This document shows positions 1 to 8,370 of a stretch of 21,895 nucleotides of DNA, piece after piece. The DNA is from JBCCFW01 sp039029535 (lineage in GTDB: Bacteria > Acidobacteriota > JBCCFW01), in contig JBCCFW010000131.1 of assembly GCA_039029535.1 (NCBI GenBank), forward strand, positions 1 to 21,895, written 5' to 3'. Made by a program: the position numbers and the translations under genes. How positions within the stretch are numbered: position 1 is the stretch's first letter; each line of letters opens with the position of its first letter. Under the pieces are notes generated by a model. That model did no database searches, was not told the origin of the DNA, and saw nothing but the letters and a program-made list of their open reading frames with translations.

Positions 1-159
1 GTAGCGGTCGCCGGGAGCCAGCTCGATGGAAGCGTGAACGCCCGAGGTCTCGGGATCGGTGGGTCGCAGGTCACCGCGCTTCCGGCCGATGACGAGACGC
101 TGTCCCGAGAGCTCGAAGCGAGCCCCCGTGTCCGGCCCGCGGAGCGCAGTCACGCTCAT
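1..159 (-). CDS. FHA-domain protein, N-terminal part (leaves window on the left)
   Basis: FHA domains bind phosphothreonine peptides in signalling or secretion complexes. The minus strand from ATG at 159 reads 53 codons to the window edge. The sequence has the FHA pattern: a first strand ending LVIGRKRGDL (residues 22-31, with the conserved G25-R26) followed by SGVHASIE (39-46), where S39 and H42 match the conserved Ser-x-x-His. The frame stays open upstream to a possible GTG at 345, just after a stop. The ATG at 159 is preferred because the FHA fold begins right after it, but no good ribosome site is seen, so an N-terminal extension of up to 62 residues is possible. The downstream domains lie outside the window, so its role cannot be stated. 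It is divergent from the membrane protein at 413. Confidence 0.75.
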   Translation of the reverse strand, partial: MSVTALRGPDTGARFELSGQRLVIGRKRGDLRPTDPETSGVHASIELAPGDRY

Positions 160-412
160 CGTCGGAACGGAAGCGCCACCGCTCGAGACAGTCAACCCGA
201 TGAATCCCCTGGGAGAGCCGCCGGAATCGGGCCCCCGTGACCTGAGAGCGACCACTCGAGACGGCGGACGTTCGCCCGAACCAGGACGCTCCTTCCCTGC
301 GAAGACGGGCTCGACCACCCGACCGCGAGACGCCCCAACCTGCACGCTCTCAAGCTGTTGGCCACTCTAGCTGGATGGTAGCACGCGGCAGCCAGGCCGG
401 GTCTCGCGTGGC

Positions 413-1456
413 ATGATGGCCGTTCGGGCCGCCATGAAACGTCATCTTCGCAACTGGGCCGCCTATCTCCTGGGCGTCGCTCTCCTCGCTCTCTGGCTCG
501 GGACGCTCGACCGCGCCGAGCTGGCCCGGGCCCTGACCGAGGCTCGCTGGGAGCTGCTCGTGCTGGCCCTGCTGCTGAGCGCCGTGCAGGCCCCCCTCCG
601 CGCCTGGCGCTGGGGTCACCTGCTGCCCACGACGGACCAGCACGCGCGTCCCCGCTACCTGGACCTTCTCGACTCCACCGCGATCGGCTTCATGGTGAGC
701 TTCACGCTCCCGGGCCGCATCGGTGAGGTCCTGCGCCCGGTGCTCGTCTCACGCCGCTCCGGTCGCCCCCTCGGAAGCTGCTTCTCGAGCATCCTGGTCG
801 AGCGCGTCCTCGACATCCTCACCCTCCTGGTCGTCCTCCTCACCTTCGCCGTGTTCGGGCCCCGCGTGCTGCCGGAGGGACTCACTCTCCAGCTCGGCCT
901 CGCCTTCGGCCTGCTCCTCCTCTGCGGCCTGGTGGCGGTCTGGTGGCTGCCCCGCGGCGGGGATCGCCTGGCGCGGCTGACCGCCCCCCTCGCCCGGCGG
1001 CTGCCGGAGCGCTGGCAGGCGCGTCTCGGTGATCTCGCCAGCTCGGCCCTCCAGGGCCTGAGCGACGTGCGCCAGGGAGGAGCCGCCTGGCGCCTGCCGC
1101 TGCTGTCGGTCCTCACCTGGGCACCGTCGGCGGTCATCTACATGCTGGTTTGTCACGCGGTCGGCATCGAGCTCACGCCGATCGCGTCGTTGCTGCTGTT
1201 GGGCCTCGGCTCGCTGGGCATCGCCGTGCCCACCCCGGCGGGCATCGGCGGCTTCCACGGTGCGATCACCCATGGCCTGGTCGGGCTGCTGGGAGCCGAG
1301 AGCGGTCCGGCGGGCGCGGCCGCCTTCCTGAGTCACCTCTGCCTGGTCGTGCCGGTCATCCTCCACGGACTCTTCGTGACCTTCCGCTCCGGCCTGGGGA
1401 TCGGCAACCTACGAGAGCTCACGAGACCACCCACCCCCGCGGAGGAACCGTCGTGA
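413..1456 (+). CDS. Lysylphosphatidylglycerol synthase TM-region / AglD2-like integral membrane protein
   Basis: A 347-residue polytopic membrane protein of the LPG_synthase_TM family (formerly UPF0104), related to the flippase half of MprF and to AglD. Family hallmarks are visible: LPGRIGEVLRP at 99-109, ERVLDILTLL at 130-139 and PTPAGIGGFHGA at 273-284, within about seven or eight hydrophobic segments. The family is thought to move or synthesise lipid-linked products at the inner membrane; the substrate cannot be inferred here. The soluble synthetase domain of MprF is absent. The start is uncertain: ATG 413, ATG 416 and ATG 434 (beginning MKRHLRNW) are all in frame without a clear ribosome site. 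The stop overlaps the GTG start of nrdR by 4 bases, so the two are probably translationally coupled. Confidence 0.85.
   Translation: MMAVRAAMKRHLRNWAAYLLGVALLALWLGTLDRAELARALTEARWELLVLALLLSAVQAPLRAWRWGHLLPTTDQHARPRYLDLLDSTAIGFMVSFTLPGRIGEVLRPVLVSRRSGRPLGSCFSSILVERVLDILTLLVVLLTFAVFGPRVLPEGLTLQLGLAFGLLLLCGLVAVWWLPRGGDRLARLTAPLARRLPERWQARLGDLASSALQGLSDVRQGGAAWRLPLLSVLTWAPSAVIYMLVCHAVGIELTPIASLLLLGLGSLGIAVPTPAGIGGFHGAITHGLVGLLGAESGPAGAAAFLSHLCLVVPVILHGLFVTFRSGLGIGNLRELTRPPTPAEEPS
1441..1446 (+). promoter_or_regulatory. Shine-Dalgarno site of nrdR
   Basis: GGAGGA lies six bases before the GTG at 1453 and fixes it as the nrdR start. It rules out the longer in-frame reading that begins near 1150 inside the upstream gene. 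Confidence 0.8.
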
Positions 1457-1908
1457 GGTGTCCGTTCTGTGGCTGGCATGAAGATCGGGTCGTGGACTCG
1501 CGCGAAGCACGCGAGGGGACCTCGATCCGACGACGACGCGAGTGCCTCCAGTGCACGCGTCGCTTCACGTCCTACGAACGCATCGAAGAAATCCCGTGCA
1601 TGGTCGTCAAGAAGGAAGACGCACGCGAGGCCTTCGATCGCGAGAAGCTCCTGGCCGGCCTGCGCACCGCCGCCTACAAGCGGCCGATCCCCCAGCGTGA
1701 GCTCGAGGCCATCGTCGAGGAGATCGAGACCACGGCCGCGACCAAGCCCGATCGCGAGATCAGCTCACGAGAGATCGGCGAGATGGTCATGAAGCGTCTG
1801 GCTGACCTCGACCAGGTCGCCTACGTCCGCTTCGCTTCCGTCTACCGCTCATTCCAAGCCATCGGTGACTTCGTCGAGGAGGTCCGCGACCTCCTCGATC
1901 GCGACTGA
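1453..1908 (+). CDS. nrdR: Transcriptional repressor NrdR
   Basis: NrdR is the nucleotide-sensing repressor of ribonucleotide reductase genes; it binds NrdR boxes depending on dATP/ATP occupancy. The 151-residue product has the typical length. It opens with a zinc ribbon, with cysteines at 3, 6, 31 and 34 in the CPFCG...CLQC arrangement and the basic RRRRE stretch at 26-30. An ATP-cone domain follows at about 49-139 (VVKKEDAREAFDREKL through YVRFASVYRSF). GTG start with a perfect ribosome site six bases upstream, overlapping the stop of the membrane protein gene (GTGA). No ribonucleotide reductase gene lies in the window, so its targets are elsewhere. Lon follows after about 200 bases. Confidence 0.97.
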   Translation: MRCPFCGWHEDRVVDSREAREGTSIRRRRECLQCTRRFTSYERIEEIPCMVVKKEDAREAFDREKLLAGLRTAAYKRPIPQRELEAIVEEIETTAATKPDREISSREIGEMVMKRLADLDQVAYVRFASVYRSFQAIGDFVEEVRDLLDRD

Positions 1909-1933
1909 GGCCGCCGGCTCGTTCGACCGGTTT

Positions 1934-1949
1934 CGACTCATCCGAGTCG
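1934..1949. other. Small inverted repeat in the nrdR-lon spacer
   Basis: CGACTC and GAGTCG (six base pairs) are separated by a four-base loop, 26 bases after the nrdR stop. No T tract follows, so it may be a weak terminator, an operator or chance. The rest of the 203-base spacer shows no convincing promoter. Confidence 0.25.
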
Positions 1950-2111
1950 CTTCGACGCGAGGTCACGCGCGGCACGAGCCCTGCATCGCATCTCTACAGG
2001 GTCTCCCGGAGCGTGCCGATACGCCTAGAGAGCGGTGGCCCGGCGAACCCCTTCCCGTCGACCTTGACCGAAGGGGCCATCTCGTCTCGGCTCCACCGCA
2101 GGAGCCTGTCG

Positions 2112-4520
2112 ATGTCCTCTCGCAATGCCAAGCGGCGCAACCTGCGCATCCCCGAAGTCCTCCCCGTCCTGCCGCTGCGCGACGTGGTGGTCTTCCCCAA
2201 CATCATCACCCCGCTCTCGGTCAGCCGACCACGGAGCACCGAGGCCGTCGACTCCGCGTTGGCCGACAACCGTCTCCTCCTCCTGGTCTCGCAGCTCAGC
2301 CCCGAGACCGAGGAGCCCGGTGAGGGAGAGCTCTACGCCATCGGCACCGCCGGGTTGATCATCAAGACGCTCAAGCTGCCCGACGACCGCGTGCGCGTGC
2401 TCGTCCAGGGCCTGACCCGCTGCCGCGTCGAGGCCTTCAACGAGGACGGCCCCATGCTCACCGCCCGCGTGAGCCCGCTGCCGGACGAAGAGACCGGTCG
2501 CGTCGACGTCGAGAGCGAAGCGCTGCTGCGCAACGTCCGCAAGATGCTGGAGGACGCCTCGTCACTGGGCCAGGGCATCTCGTCGGAGGTCCTCGTCATC
2601 GCACAGAACTTGGAAGACCCGGGTCGGCTCGCCGACCTCGCGGCCTCCAACCTCGAGCTGAAAGTCTCGGATGCACAGGTCGTTCTCGAGACGATGGAGC
2701 CGCACGACCGACTCCGCAAGGTCAACGAGGTGATCACTCGTGAGGTCGAGGTGCTGCACCTGCAGCAGGAGATCTCCTCCATCGCCCGCGGCGAGATGGA
2801 TCGCTCACAGCGCGAGTACTTCCTGAGACAGCAGCTGCGTGCGATCCACGGTGAGCTCGGGGAGGGCGACCTCGCCGACGAGTGCGCCGAGTATCGCGAG
2901 AAGGCCGAAGCGGCCGGCATGCCGGAGGGAGCTCGCTCCGAGACCGAGCGCCAGGTCCGCCGGCTCGAACGGATGGCGCCGGACTCACCCGAAGCCGCCA
3001 CCCTGCGCACCTACCTCGACACCATGGTCGACCTCCCCTGGAGCGAGGCCACGGAGGACCGGCTCGAGCTGAGCGAGGTCGCCGACATCCTCGATGAGGA
3101 TCACCACGGTCTCGACAAGGCCAAGGAGCGCATCCTCGAGTACCTCGCGGTGCGCAAGCTCAAGGACGACGCCACCGGCCCCATCCTCTGCCTGGTCGGA
3201 CCTCCCGGCGTGGGCAAGACGTCCATCGCCCGCTCCATCGCCCGTGCGATGGGACGACAGTTCGTTCGGCTGTCGCTGGGCGGCGTGCGCGACGAGGCGG
3301 AGATCCGCGGACATCGGCGCACCTACGTCGGCGCCATGCCGGGCCGCATCATTCAAGGCCTGCAGCAGGCCGGCTCCAACAACCCCGTCTTCTTGCTCGA
3401 CGAGGTCGACAAGATCGGATCCGATCATCGCGGCGACCCTTCCGCAGCGCTGCTGGAAGTCCTCGACCCGGAGCAGAACTCCAGCTTCCGCGATCACTAC
3501 CTCGGAGCCGAGTTCGACCTGTCCAAGGTCCTCTTCATCGCCACTGCGAACGTGATGGGCCCCATCCATCCCGCGTTCCGCGACCGCCTCGAGATCCTCC
3601 GGCTGACCGGCTACACCGAAGAGGAGAAGCTCGCCATCGCCCGACTTCACTTGCTGCCGCGGCAGGGAACCGACAATGGCATCAGCGAGCACCCCTTCAA
3701 GATCTCCGACAATGCCCTGCGTCGGATCGTGTCGAGCTACACCCACGAGTCCGGGCTGCGCAGCCTCGAGCGGCAGCTCGGCAAGATCTGCCGCAAGGTC
3801 GCCCGACGTCACGCGGAAGGCAACACCGAGCCCCTGCGCATCACCGCGTCGAACTTGCAGGCTTGGCTCGGAAGCCCGCCGACCCTGCCTGACCGCGTCC
3901 TCTCCGAGGATCGCGTGGGCGTGGCCACCGGCCTCGCGGTCACCTCGGTCGGCGGTGACGTCCTCTTCGTCGAGGCGCTCACCGTTCCCGGCGACGGTCG
4001 CGTGACGCTCACCGGGAGCCTGGGCGCGGTCATGAAGGAGTCGGCCGAGGCCGCGCTGTCGTTCGTTCGCAGCCGCGCGGCCGATCTCGGCCTCGACCCC
4101 GAGCAGTTCCGCACCCAGGACTTGCACGTGCACGTGCCGGAGGGCGCCACGCCCAAGGACGGACCGTCCGCCGGAACCTGCCTCATCAGCGCCATCGTGT
4201 CGGCGTTCACCGGCGTGCCGATCCATCGTCACGTGGCGATGACGGGTGAGGTCACCCTGCGCGGTGCCGTCCTGCCGGTCGGCGGAGTCCGGGACAAGGT
4301 GTTGGCCGCGCGGAGAGCCGGCGTGAGCCGCGTCATCCTCGCCGAGGCCAACCGCAAGGACCTCTCCGAGCTTCCGGCCGGCGTCCGTCGCGACCTCGAC
4401 TTCGAGTTCGTGTCGAACATCGAGCAGGTGCTGCAGGCCGCCCTGGTCTCGCCGCCCGCGCCTCGACCGCGTCGTGGCAGCAGCGATCGCGATCACCGCC
4501 CGGCCACCGCGGGAGCCTGA
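2112..4520 (+). CDS. lon: ATP-dependent endopeptidase La (Lon protease)
   Basis: Lon degrades misfolded and selected regulatory proteins in the cytoplasm as an AAA+ hexamer. The 802-residue product has the full LonA architecture. The N-terminal substrate-binding domain begins with VLPLRDVVVFPN (about 19-30). The Walker A motif GPPGVGKT is at 363-370 and the Walker B FLLDEVDK at 427-434. The C-terminal Ser-Lys protease carries S686 in PKDGPSAG and K729 in GGVRDKVLAA; their spacing of 43 equals that of E. coli S679/K722. ATG 2112 is chosen over the in-frame extension to 2013 because AGGAG lies seven bases upstream (2100-2104) and the protein then begins like other Lon proteins. The last roughly 20 residues are a basic, low-complexity tail. 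It may have its own promoter in the 203-base gap after nrdR. Confidence 0.97.
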   Translation: MSSRNAKRRNLRIPEVLPVLPLRDVVVFPNIITPLSVSRPRSTEAVDSALADNRLLLLVSQLSPETEEPGEGELYAIGTAGLIIKTLKLPDDRVRVLVQGLTRCRVEAFNEDGPMLTARVSPLPDEETGRVDVESEALLRNVRKMLEDASSLGQGISSEVLVIAQNLEDPGRLADLAASNLELKVSDAQVVLETMEPHDRLRKVNEVITREVEVLHLQQEISSIARGEMDRSQREYFLRQQLRAIHGELGEGDLADECAEYREKAEAAGMPEGARSETERQVRRLERMAPDSPEAATLRTYLDTMVDLPWSEATEDRLELSEVADILDEDHHGLDKAKERILEYLAVRKLKDDATGPILCLVGPPGVGKTSIARSIARAMGRQFVRLSLGGVRDEAEIRGHRRTYVGAMPGRIIQGLQQAGSNNPVFLLDEVDKIGSDHRGDPSAALLEVLDPEQNSSFRDHYLGAEFDLSKVLFIATANVMGPIHPAFRDRLEILRLTGYTEEEKLAIARLHLLPRQGTDNGISEHPFKISDNALRRIVSSYTHESGLRSLERQLGKICRKVARRHAEGNTEPLRITASNLQAWLGSPPTLPDRVLSEDRVGVATGLAVTSVGGDVLFVEALTVPGDGRVTLTGSLGAVMKESAEAALSFVRSRAADLGLDPEQFRTQDLHVHVPEGATPKDGPSAGTCLISAIVSAFTGVPIHRHVAMTGEVTLRGAVLPVGGVRDKVLAARRAGVSRVILAEANRKDLSELPAGVRRDLDFEFVSNIEQVLQAALVSPPAPRPRRGSSDRDHRPATAGA

Positions 4521-4524
4521 GCCC

Positions 4525-4560
4525 TCCCCCCTCCTGGCTCGCCAAGCGCCGAGGGGGGGA
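4525..4560. terminator. GC hairpin after lon (possible terminator)
   Basis: A C-rich arm at 4525-4533 pairs with a G-rich arm at 4551-4560 (one extra G) around a 17-base loop, starting four bases after the lon stop. No T run follows, so intrinsic termination is only possible, not shown. Position and strength fit a lon transcript end. Confidence 0.45.
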
Positions 4561-4601
4561 GCGGACAATGAGAGGGCCGATGGCTAAGATGTCTCAGCGA
4601 C

Positions 4602-5195
4602 ATGTTGGCACGTCACTTCACTCTCTGCCTCGCCCTCGTTCTCGGCGCCCCGGCCGTTCAGGCCGGTGACGACGATCGTGCCCTGCAGTTCACGGTCGTC
4701 TTCCACAACGGCAAGCGCCTCGGCGTGCATCGCGCCTGGGAGAACGAGGACCGCTACCACCTCGAGCTGGTGAGCGGCGGGAGCATCGAGATCCCGCAGG
4801 CCCTGGTCAAGCGCGTGAGCCAGAAGGCCGAGGACCTCCCCGACGATCGCCCGACGGCTCAGAGCTCTGCTCGCTCCGACGAAGGCGTCAGCGCCCGCGA
4901 CATCGCACGCGCCGCGGCCCAGGAGTCCCCGGCGGCTCGAGCCACGGCCGCCGGCAACCGGGCCAAGACCAGCGGCGTGCCGTCGATGGAAGACCTCGCG
5001 TCGGTGCGGGAGGCCGCGAGGCATCGCGCGACCGGCACTGGCAACGCGACCCAGCCGTCCAACGCGGGCCGCCATCCCAACGACCCGCTTCCGGGCTCAC
5101 CGGAGATGCGGAGAATGCTGCAGTCCGCCAATCGGGGCTTCTCCGAGCCCGGACGAGCCGGCGGCTTGCGCGGCGGCCGCCGACAGCGCCGCTGA
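4602..5195 (+). CDS. Small secreted protein of unknown function
   Basis: Not recognised. The 197-residue product starts with a Sec-type signal peptide (about 1-21: basic start, hydrophobic core, AVQA before the likely cleavage). A compact beta-rich segment follows at about 27-72, with the flow VVFHNGKRLGVHRAW...YHLELVSGGSIEIPQ, resembling short beta-barrel repeats found in many secreted bacterial proteins. The remainder, about 75-197, is Ala/Arg/Ser/Gly-rich, low in hydrophobic residues and probably disordered, ending in a Gly/Arg cluster. The codon pattern supports real coding. It lies between lon (81-base gap) and thiL (31-base gap) on the same strand. The start codon ATG 4602 lacks a strong ribosome site. 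Confidence 0.7.
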   Translation: MLARHFTLCLALVLGAPAVQAGDDDRALQFTVVFHNGKRLGVHRAWENEDRYHLELVSGGSIEIPQALVKRVSQKAEDLPDDRPTAQSSARSDEGVSARDIARAAAQESPAARATAAGNRAKTSGVPSMEDLASVREAARHRATGTGNATQPSNAGRHPNDPLPGSPEMRRMLQSANRGFSEPGRAGGLRGGRRQRR

Positions 5196-5226
5196 CCATT
5201 CGTTCGGGCCTGAGCTACGATTCCTC

Positions 5227-6132
5227 GTGGCGCACGAAGAAGCGGTCCTCGAGGTCGTCCTGCAGGGCCAACGCCCCCTTCCCCCCAGCTGGCTGGGTCC
5301 GGGTGACGACGCCTGCTTCGTGCCCCCCGGAGCCCTCGCGTCCGGGCTCGTCCTCTCCACCGACGCGCTCGAGGAAGAACTCCACTTCCGCCCGGGCTGG
5401 CTGAGCCCCCACGAGCTGGGTCGACGTCTCCTCGCCACCGCCCTCTCGGACCTGGCCGCCATGGGCGCCGAGCCACTGGGGCACCTGGTCGCGCTCTCCT
5501 GGCCCGACGACGCTCAGGACGAGCTGGCCGAGCTGGCCCGGGGACTGCGGGCCGCCGAGACGACCTGGGACTGCCCGGTGCTCGGTGGCGACACGGACCT
5601 CGGCGCCCGACGTCGCCGTCTCTCCTGCACCGTCCTCGGTCGCAGCGAGCGCCCCCTGCGTCGCGACGGCGGGCGTGAGGGCGATCACCTCTTCGTCAGC
5701 GGGCCCGTCGGCGGAGCTGCTCGGGCGGTCGCCGCCCTCCTGGACGACGACGCCGCGACCCTGACGAGCAGCGCCGAGGGTCGGGCCGCGCTGGACTGCT
5801 ACGTCCGCCCCGAGCCGCGACTCGAGCTGGGAGCTCGCTTGAAGTCCGACGCGCACGCCTGCATCGACCTCTCCGACGGGCTCCTCCCCGACCTCGAACG
5901 GCTCGCACGAGCCTCGGGCCTCGCCGCCGTGCTCGACCTGGACGCGGTGCCGGTGCACCCTTCCGTGCCTTCGGAGCGGCTCGAGTCGCTGGCCCTGCGT
6001 GGAGGGGAAGACTACGAGCTCCTCGTCGCCGGACCGAAGGAGTTGGCCGACGAGCACGGCACGCTCGTCCCCATCGGAACCCTCATCCCGGGACTGCCGG
6101 GTGAGGTCACGCTCAGCGGAGCCGCGTCGTGA
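5227..6132 (+). CDS. thiL: Thiamine-monophosphate kinase
   Basis: ThiL phosphorylates thiamine monophosphate to thiamine diphosphate with ATP, the last step of cofactor synthesis. The 301-residue product shows the family landmarks in order: GPGDDA at 24-29, STDALEEELHF at 44-54 (the Mg/ATP-binding acidic strand), SDLAAMGAEP at 74-83, LGGDTDLG at 119-126, DLSDGL at 214-219 and GGEDYELL at 259-266. The family shares the PurM/SelD fold. The start is a GTG (5227) without a strong ribosome site; an alternative start nearby cannot be excluded. The stop overlaps the GTG of ruvC in a GTGA, so the two are probably translated together. No other thiamine genes are visible here. Confidence 0.95.
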   Translation: MAHEEAVLEVVLQGQRPLPPSWLGPGDDACFVPPGALASGLVLSTDALEEELHFRPGWLSPHELGRRLLATALSDLAAMGAEPLGHLVALSWPDDAQDELAELARGLRAAETTWDCPVLGGDTDLGARRRRLSCTVLGRSERPLRRDGGREGDHLFVSGPVGGAARAVAALLDDDAATLTSSAEGRAALDCYVRPEPRLELGARLKSDAHACIDLSDGLLPDLERLARASGLAAVLDLDAVPVHPSVPSERLESLALRGGEDYELLVAGPKELADEHGTLVPIGTLIPGLPGEVTLSGAAS

Positions 6133-6632
6133 AGATCCTCGGCATCGATCCAGGAAGTCGCGTCACCGGTTGGGGCCTGCTCGAGAGCGACGGCTGGGAG
6201 ATCACCCACCTCGACCACGGCACGCTGCGCTGCCGCCCGGACGAGGAGCTCGCGACCCGTCTCGTCCGCATCGCCGACGGCATCGCGGAGCTCCTGCGCG
6301 AGCACCGACCCGAGGCGCTGGCGGTCGAGCAGGTCTTCACCTCCAAGAACGCCCGTTCCGCGCTGGTTCTCGGTCACGCACGGGGCGTGATCCTGCTCGA
6401 GGCCGCCCGGGCCGGACTGGTGCCGGCCGAGTACGCCGCGACCCAGGTCAAGAGCGCGGTCACCGGCTCGGGCCGCGCGGACAAGCGCCAGGTGCAGGCG
6501 GGAGTCAGCACGCAGCTCCTGTTGTCGCGCGCGCCGGCCAGCGACGCCGCCGATGCGCTGGCCATCGCCCTGACTCACGCTGCTCAGCTGAGACTGAATC
6601 GACATCTCCGACTTCAGGATGCCAACGGATGA
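6129..6632 (+). CDS. ruvC: Holliday junction resolvase RuvC
   Basis: RuvC is the dimeric endonuclease that cuts Holliday junctions with the RuvAB motor. The 167-residue product has the RNase H-like fold's acidic residues in their expected places: D7 in GIDPGS, E67 in AVEQVF, and D139 and D142 in SDAADALAIA; E. coli uses D7, E66, D138 and D141. The GTG start overlaps the thiL stop, with GGAG at 6118-6121 as ribosome site. Its own TGA overlaps the ATG of the following response regulator. ruvA and ruvB are not adjacent; the usual ruvCAB cluster is split in this genome. Confidence 0.96.
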   Translation: MKILGIDPGSRVTGWGLLESDGWEITHLDHGTLRCRPDEELATRLVRIADGIAELLREHRPEALAVEQVFTSKNARSALVLGHARGVILLEAARAGLVPAEYAATQVKSAVTGSGRADKRQVQAGVSTQLLLSRAPASDAADALAIALTHAAQLRLNRHLRLQDANG

Positions 6633-7993
6633 GCGAAGAAGGTGCCCGCATCGTCGTCGTCGACGACGACGACGGAGGCCGCGAGCCGCTGGTTCGCTCC
6701 CTGGAGAAGATCGGTCACGAGGTGATCGCGTTCCAGGACGGCGAGTCCGCCCTGGCCGGGCTGGACGAGTCCTCGTCGCCCGACCTCCTCATCACCGACC
6801 TGCGGATGCCGGGGATCGGCGGGCTCGAGCTTCTCAAGCGACTCAAGGCCCGCTGGCCGACGTTGCCCGCCATCCTCATCACGGCCCACGGCTCGATCAG
6901 CTCGTCCTTCGAAGCCGGTCGCCTGGGCGCCGAGGTCTATCTCGAGAAGCCGCTGGACATCCACGAGCTGCGACGTCGTGTGGCCGAGCTGCTCGCGCGC
7001 AACGACGGCGACGCCGACGACGAGGTGCTCCCCGGCATCCTCGGCAAGAGCCCGTCGATGCGCGAGCTGGCCGACCAAGTCCGCCGCGTCGCGCCGACGC
7101 AGGCGACGGTGCTCATCCTCGGCGAGAGCGGGACCGGCAAGGATCTCGTCGCGCGCGCGGTCCACGAGCTCTCCCCCGCTTCCGACGGCAACTTCCTGCC
7201 GCTCAACTGCGCGGCCATCCCCGGCCACCTGCTCGAGTCGGAGTTGTTCGGCCACGAGCGCGGCGCCTTCACCGGCGCCGATCGTCGTCAGTTGGGCAAG
7301 TTCGAGATCGTCGGCGACGGCACGCTCTTCCTCGACGAGATCGGTGAGCTCGCCCTCGACCTCCAGGCCAAGCTCCTGCGCGTGCTCGAAGACCGCCGCT
7401 TCATGCGGGTGGGCGGCTCCGAGGCGCTCGACTTCAAGGCGCGTCTCGTCGCGGCCTCCAACCGCGAGCTGTCGGAGTCGGTCGAGCGCGGCGAGTTCCG
7501 GGAAGACCTGTTCTACCGCCTCCGCGTGGTGAACCTCATCGTGCCCCCCCTGCGCGAGCGCCGCGGTGACTTCGAGCTGCTCGTCCACCGCTTCCTTCAG
7601 CACTTTGCCGACCACTATTCGAAGGGCTCCCTGCGTCTGAGCAAGCCGGCGCTGGCCGCGCTCTCCCAATCCCGCTTCGAGGGCAACGTCCGCGAGCTCA
7701 AGAACCTGGTCGAGTCCCTGGTCGTGCTCTCACGCGGAGGCGAGATCGGCCTCGAAGACCTGCCGCCGAACTACCGCAAGGCCGCGAGCGAGGTCGCCGA
7801 GCCTGCCGCCATCGACGACGACGCGGCCGGCGGTGAGCCGCGGACCATGGACGCCATCGAGCGGGACGCGATCCTCGCCGCCCTGCGCGACACCGAGGGC
7901 AACCGCGAGCGAGCGGCCAAGCAGCTCGGGATCGGCCTCCGGACGCTGCAACGGAAGATCAAGGAGTACCGCGACCAGGGCTTCGACATCTGA
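6629..7993 (+). CDS. NtrC-family sigma-54-dependent response regulator
   Basis: A 454-residue activator with three domains. The receiver domain (about 6-120) has acidic pocket VVDDDD at 10-15, phospho-acceptor D57 in LLITDLRMPG, T85 and K107. The AAA+ sigma-54 domain (about 137-370) has Walker A GESGTGKD at 165-172, the sigma-54 contact loop GAFTGA at 212-217 and Walker B GTLFLDEIG at 231-239. A Fis-type HTH lies at about 415-450 (GNRERAAKQLGIGLRTLQRKI). It should activate sigma-54 promoters after phosphorylation by a histidine kinase, but no kinase gene is in the window. ATG 6629 is chosen because it overlaps the ruvC stop (ATGA) and the receiver fold begins at once; the in-frame reading back to 5999 is a shadow of thiL/ruvC. 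Its coupling to thiL-ruvC is unusual. Confidence 0.96.
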   Translation: MSEEGARIVVVDDDDGGREPLVRSLEKIGHEVIAFQDGESALAGLDESSSPDLLITDLRMPGIGGLELLKRLKARWPTLPAILITAHGSISSSFEAGRLGAEVYLEKPLDIHELRRRVAELLARNDGDADDEVLPGILGKSPSMRELADQVRRVAPTQATVLILGESGTGKDLVARAVHELSPASDGNFLPLNCAAIPGHLLESELFGHERGAFTGADRRQLGKFEIVGDGTLFLDEIGELALDLQAKLLRVLEDRRFMRVGGSEALDFKARLVAASNRELSESVERGEFREDLFYRLRVVNLIVPPLRERRGDFELLVHRFLQHFADHYSKGSLRLSKPALAALSQSRFEGNVRELKNLVESLVVLSRGGEIGLEDLPPNYRKAASEVAEPAAIDDDAAGGEPRTMDAIERDAILAALRDTEGNRERAAKQLGIGLRTLQRKIKEYRDQGFDI

Positions 7994-8322
7994 TTCGCTG
8001 AGAGGCCTTCTCGCCTGCGTCCGAGGCGCGAGCCCCCGCAGATCCGTGAACAGGACTCCCGACCGACGGCTCTCGCGACACCGGGTGTCGGACGCCACGA
8101 CGCCGAACGGAAGTCTCCCGGCCTCGGGAGCACTCCCCCCGGATCAGGTGCCAACTCGGCACGCTAATGCGTCAGGGCGGCCCGACGTCTTCATGAGAGA
8201 AGCCCATCCTGCCCCCTGGGGCGGGTGCCAGGAGTTGGCCCGATGCTTGCTTCTGGTTGGGCTGGGTGGACCTCGGCCTGAACGAGGTGGACGCCGCGGC
8301 GGCTGCCGCAGCCTCCCGATGA
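7994..8322. other. Non-coding stretch after the response regulator
   Basis: No convincing gene is seen on either strand; the readings here are mixed-codon shadows. It contains two compact hairpins, listed separately, that could end the thiL-ruvC-regulator transcript, and a GCCCC/GGGGC repeat near 8211-8222. Confidence 0.4.
8076..8130. terminator. Two short hairpins downstream of the response regulator
   Basis: CGACAC/GTGTCG (8076-8081 and 8085-8090, three-base loop) and CTCCCG/CGGGAG (8115-8120 and 8125-8130, loop GCCT) lie 80-140 bases after the stop. Neither has a T run, so termination is only a guess from their position. Confidence 0.25.
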
Positions 8323-8370
8323 GAGCTTCCCGGCTCGTCGCCCACCGACGTTTCTCAGACTCGCTCGCGA

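Noticed and set aside
2985..4568. Long antisense ORF opposite lon
   Set aside because: It overlaps the well-supported lon gene and has the composition of a GC-rich shadow frame; no domain is recognisable.
5999..6628. N-terminal extension of the response regulator
   Set aside because: It is an Arg/Pro-rich shadow of thiL and ruvC; ATG 6629 overlaps the ruvC stop and begins directly with the receiver domain.
8320..8322. A second Sec codon: TGA preceding the remnant frame
   Set aside because: The sequence upstream is alanine-rich and not coding-like, no SECIS-type hairpin lies at the right distance, and no redox motif surrounds it.
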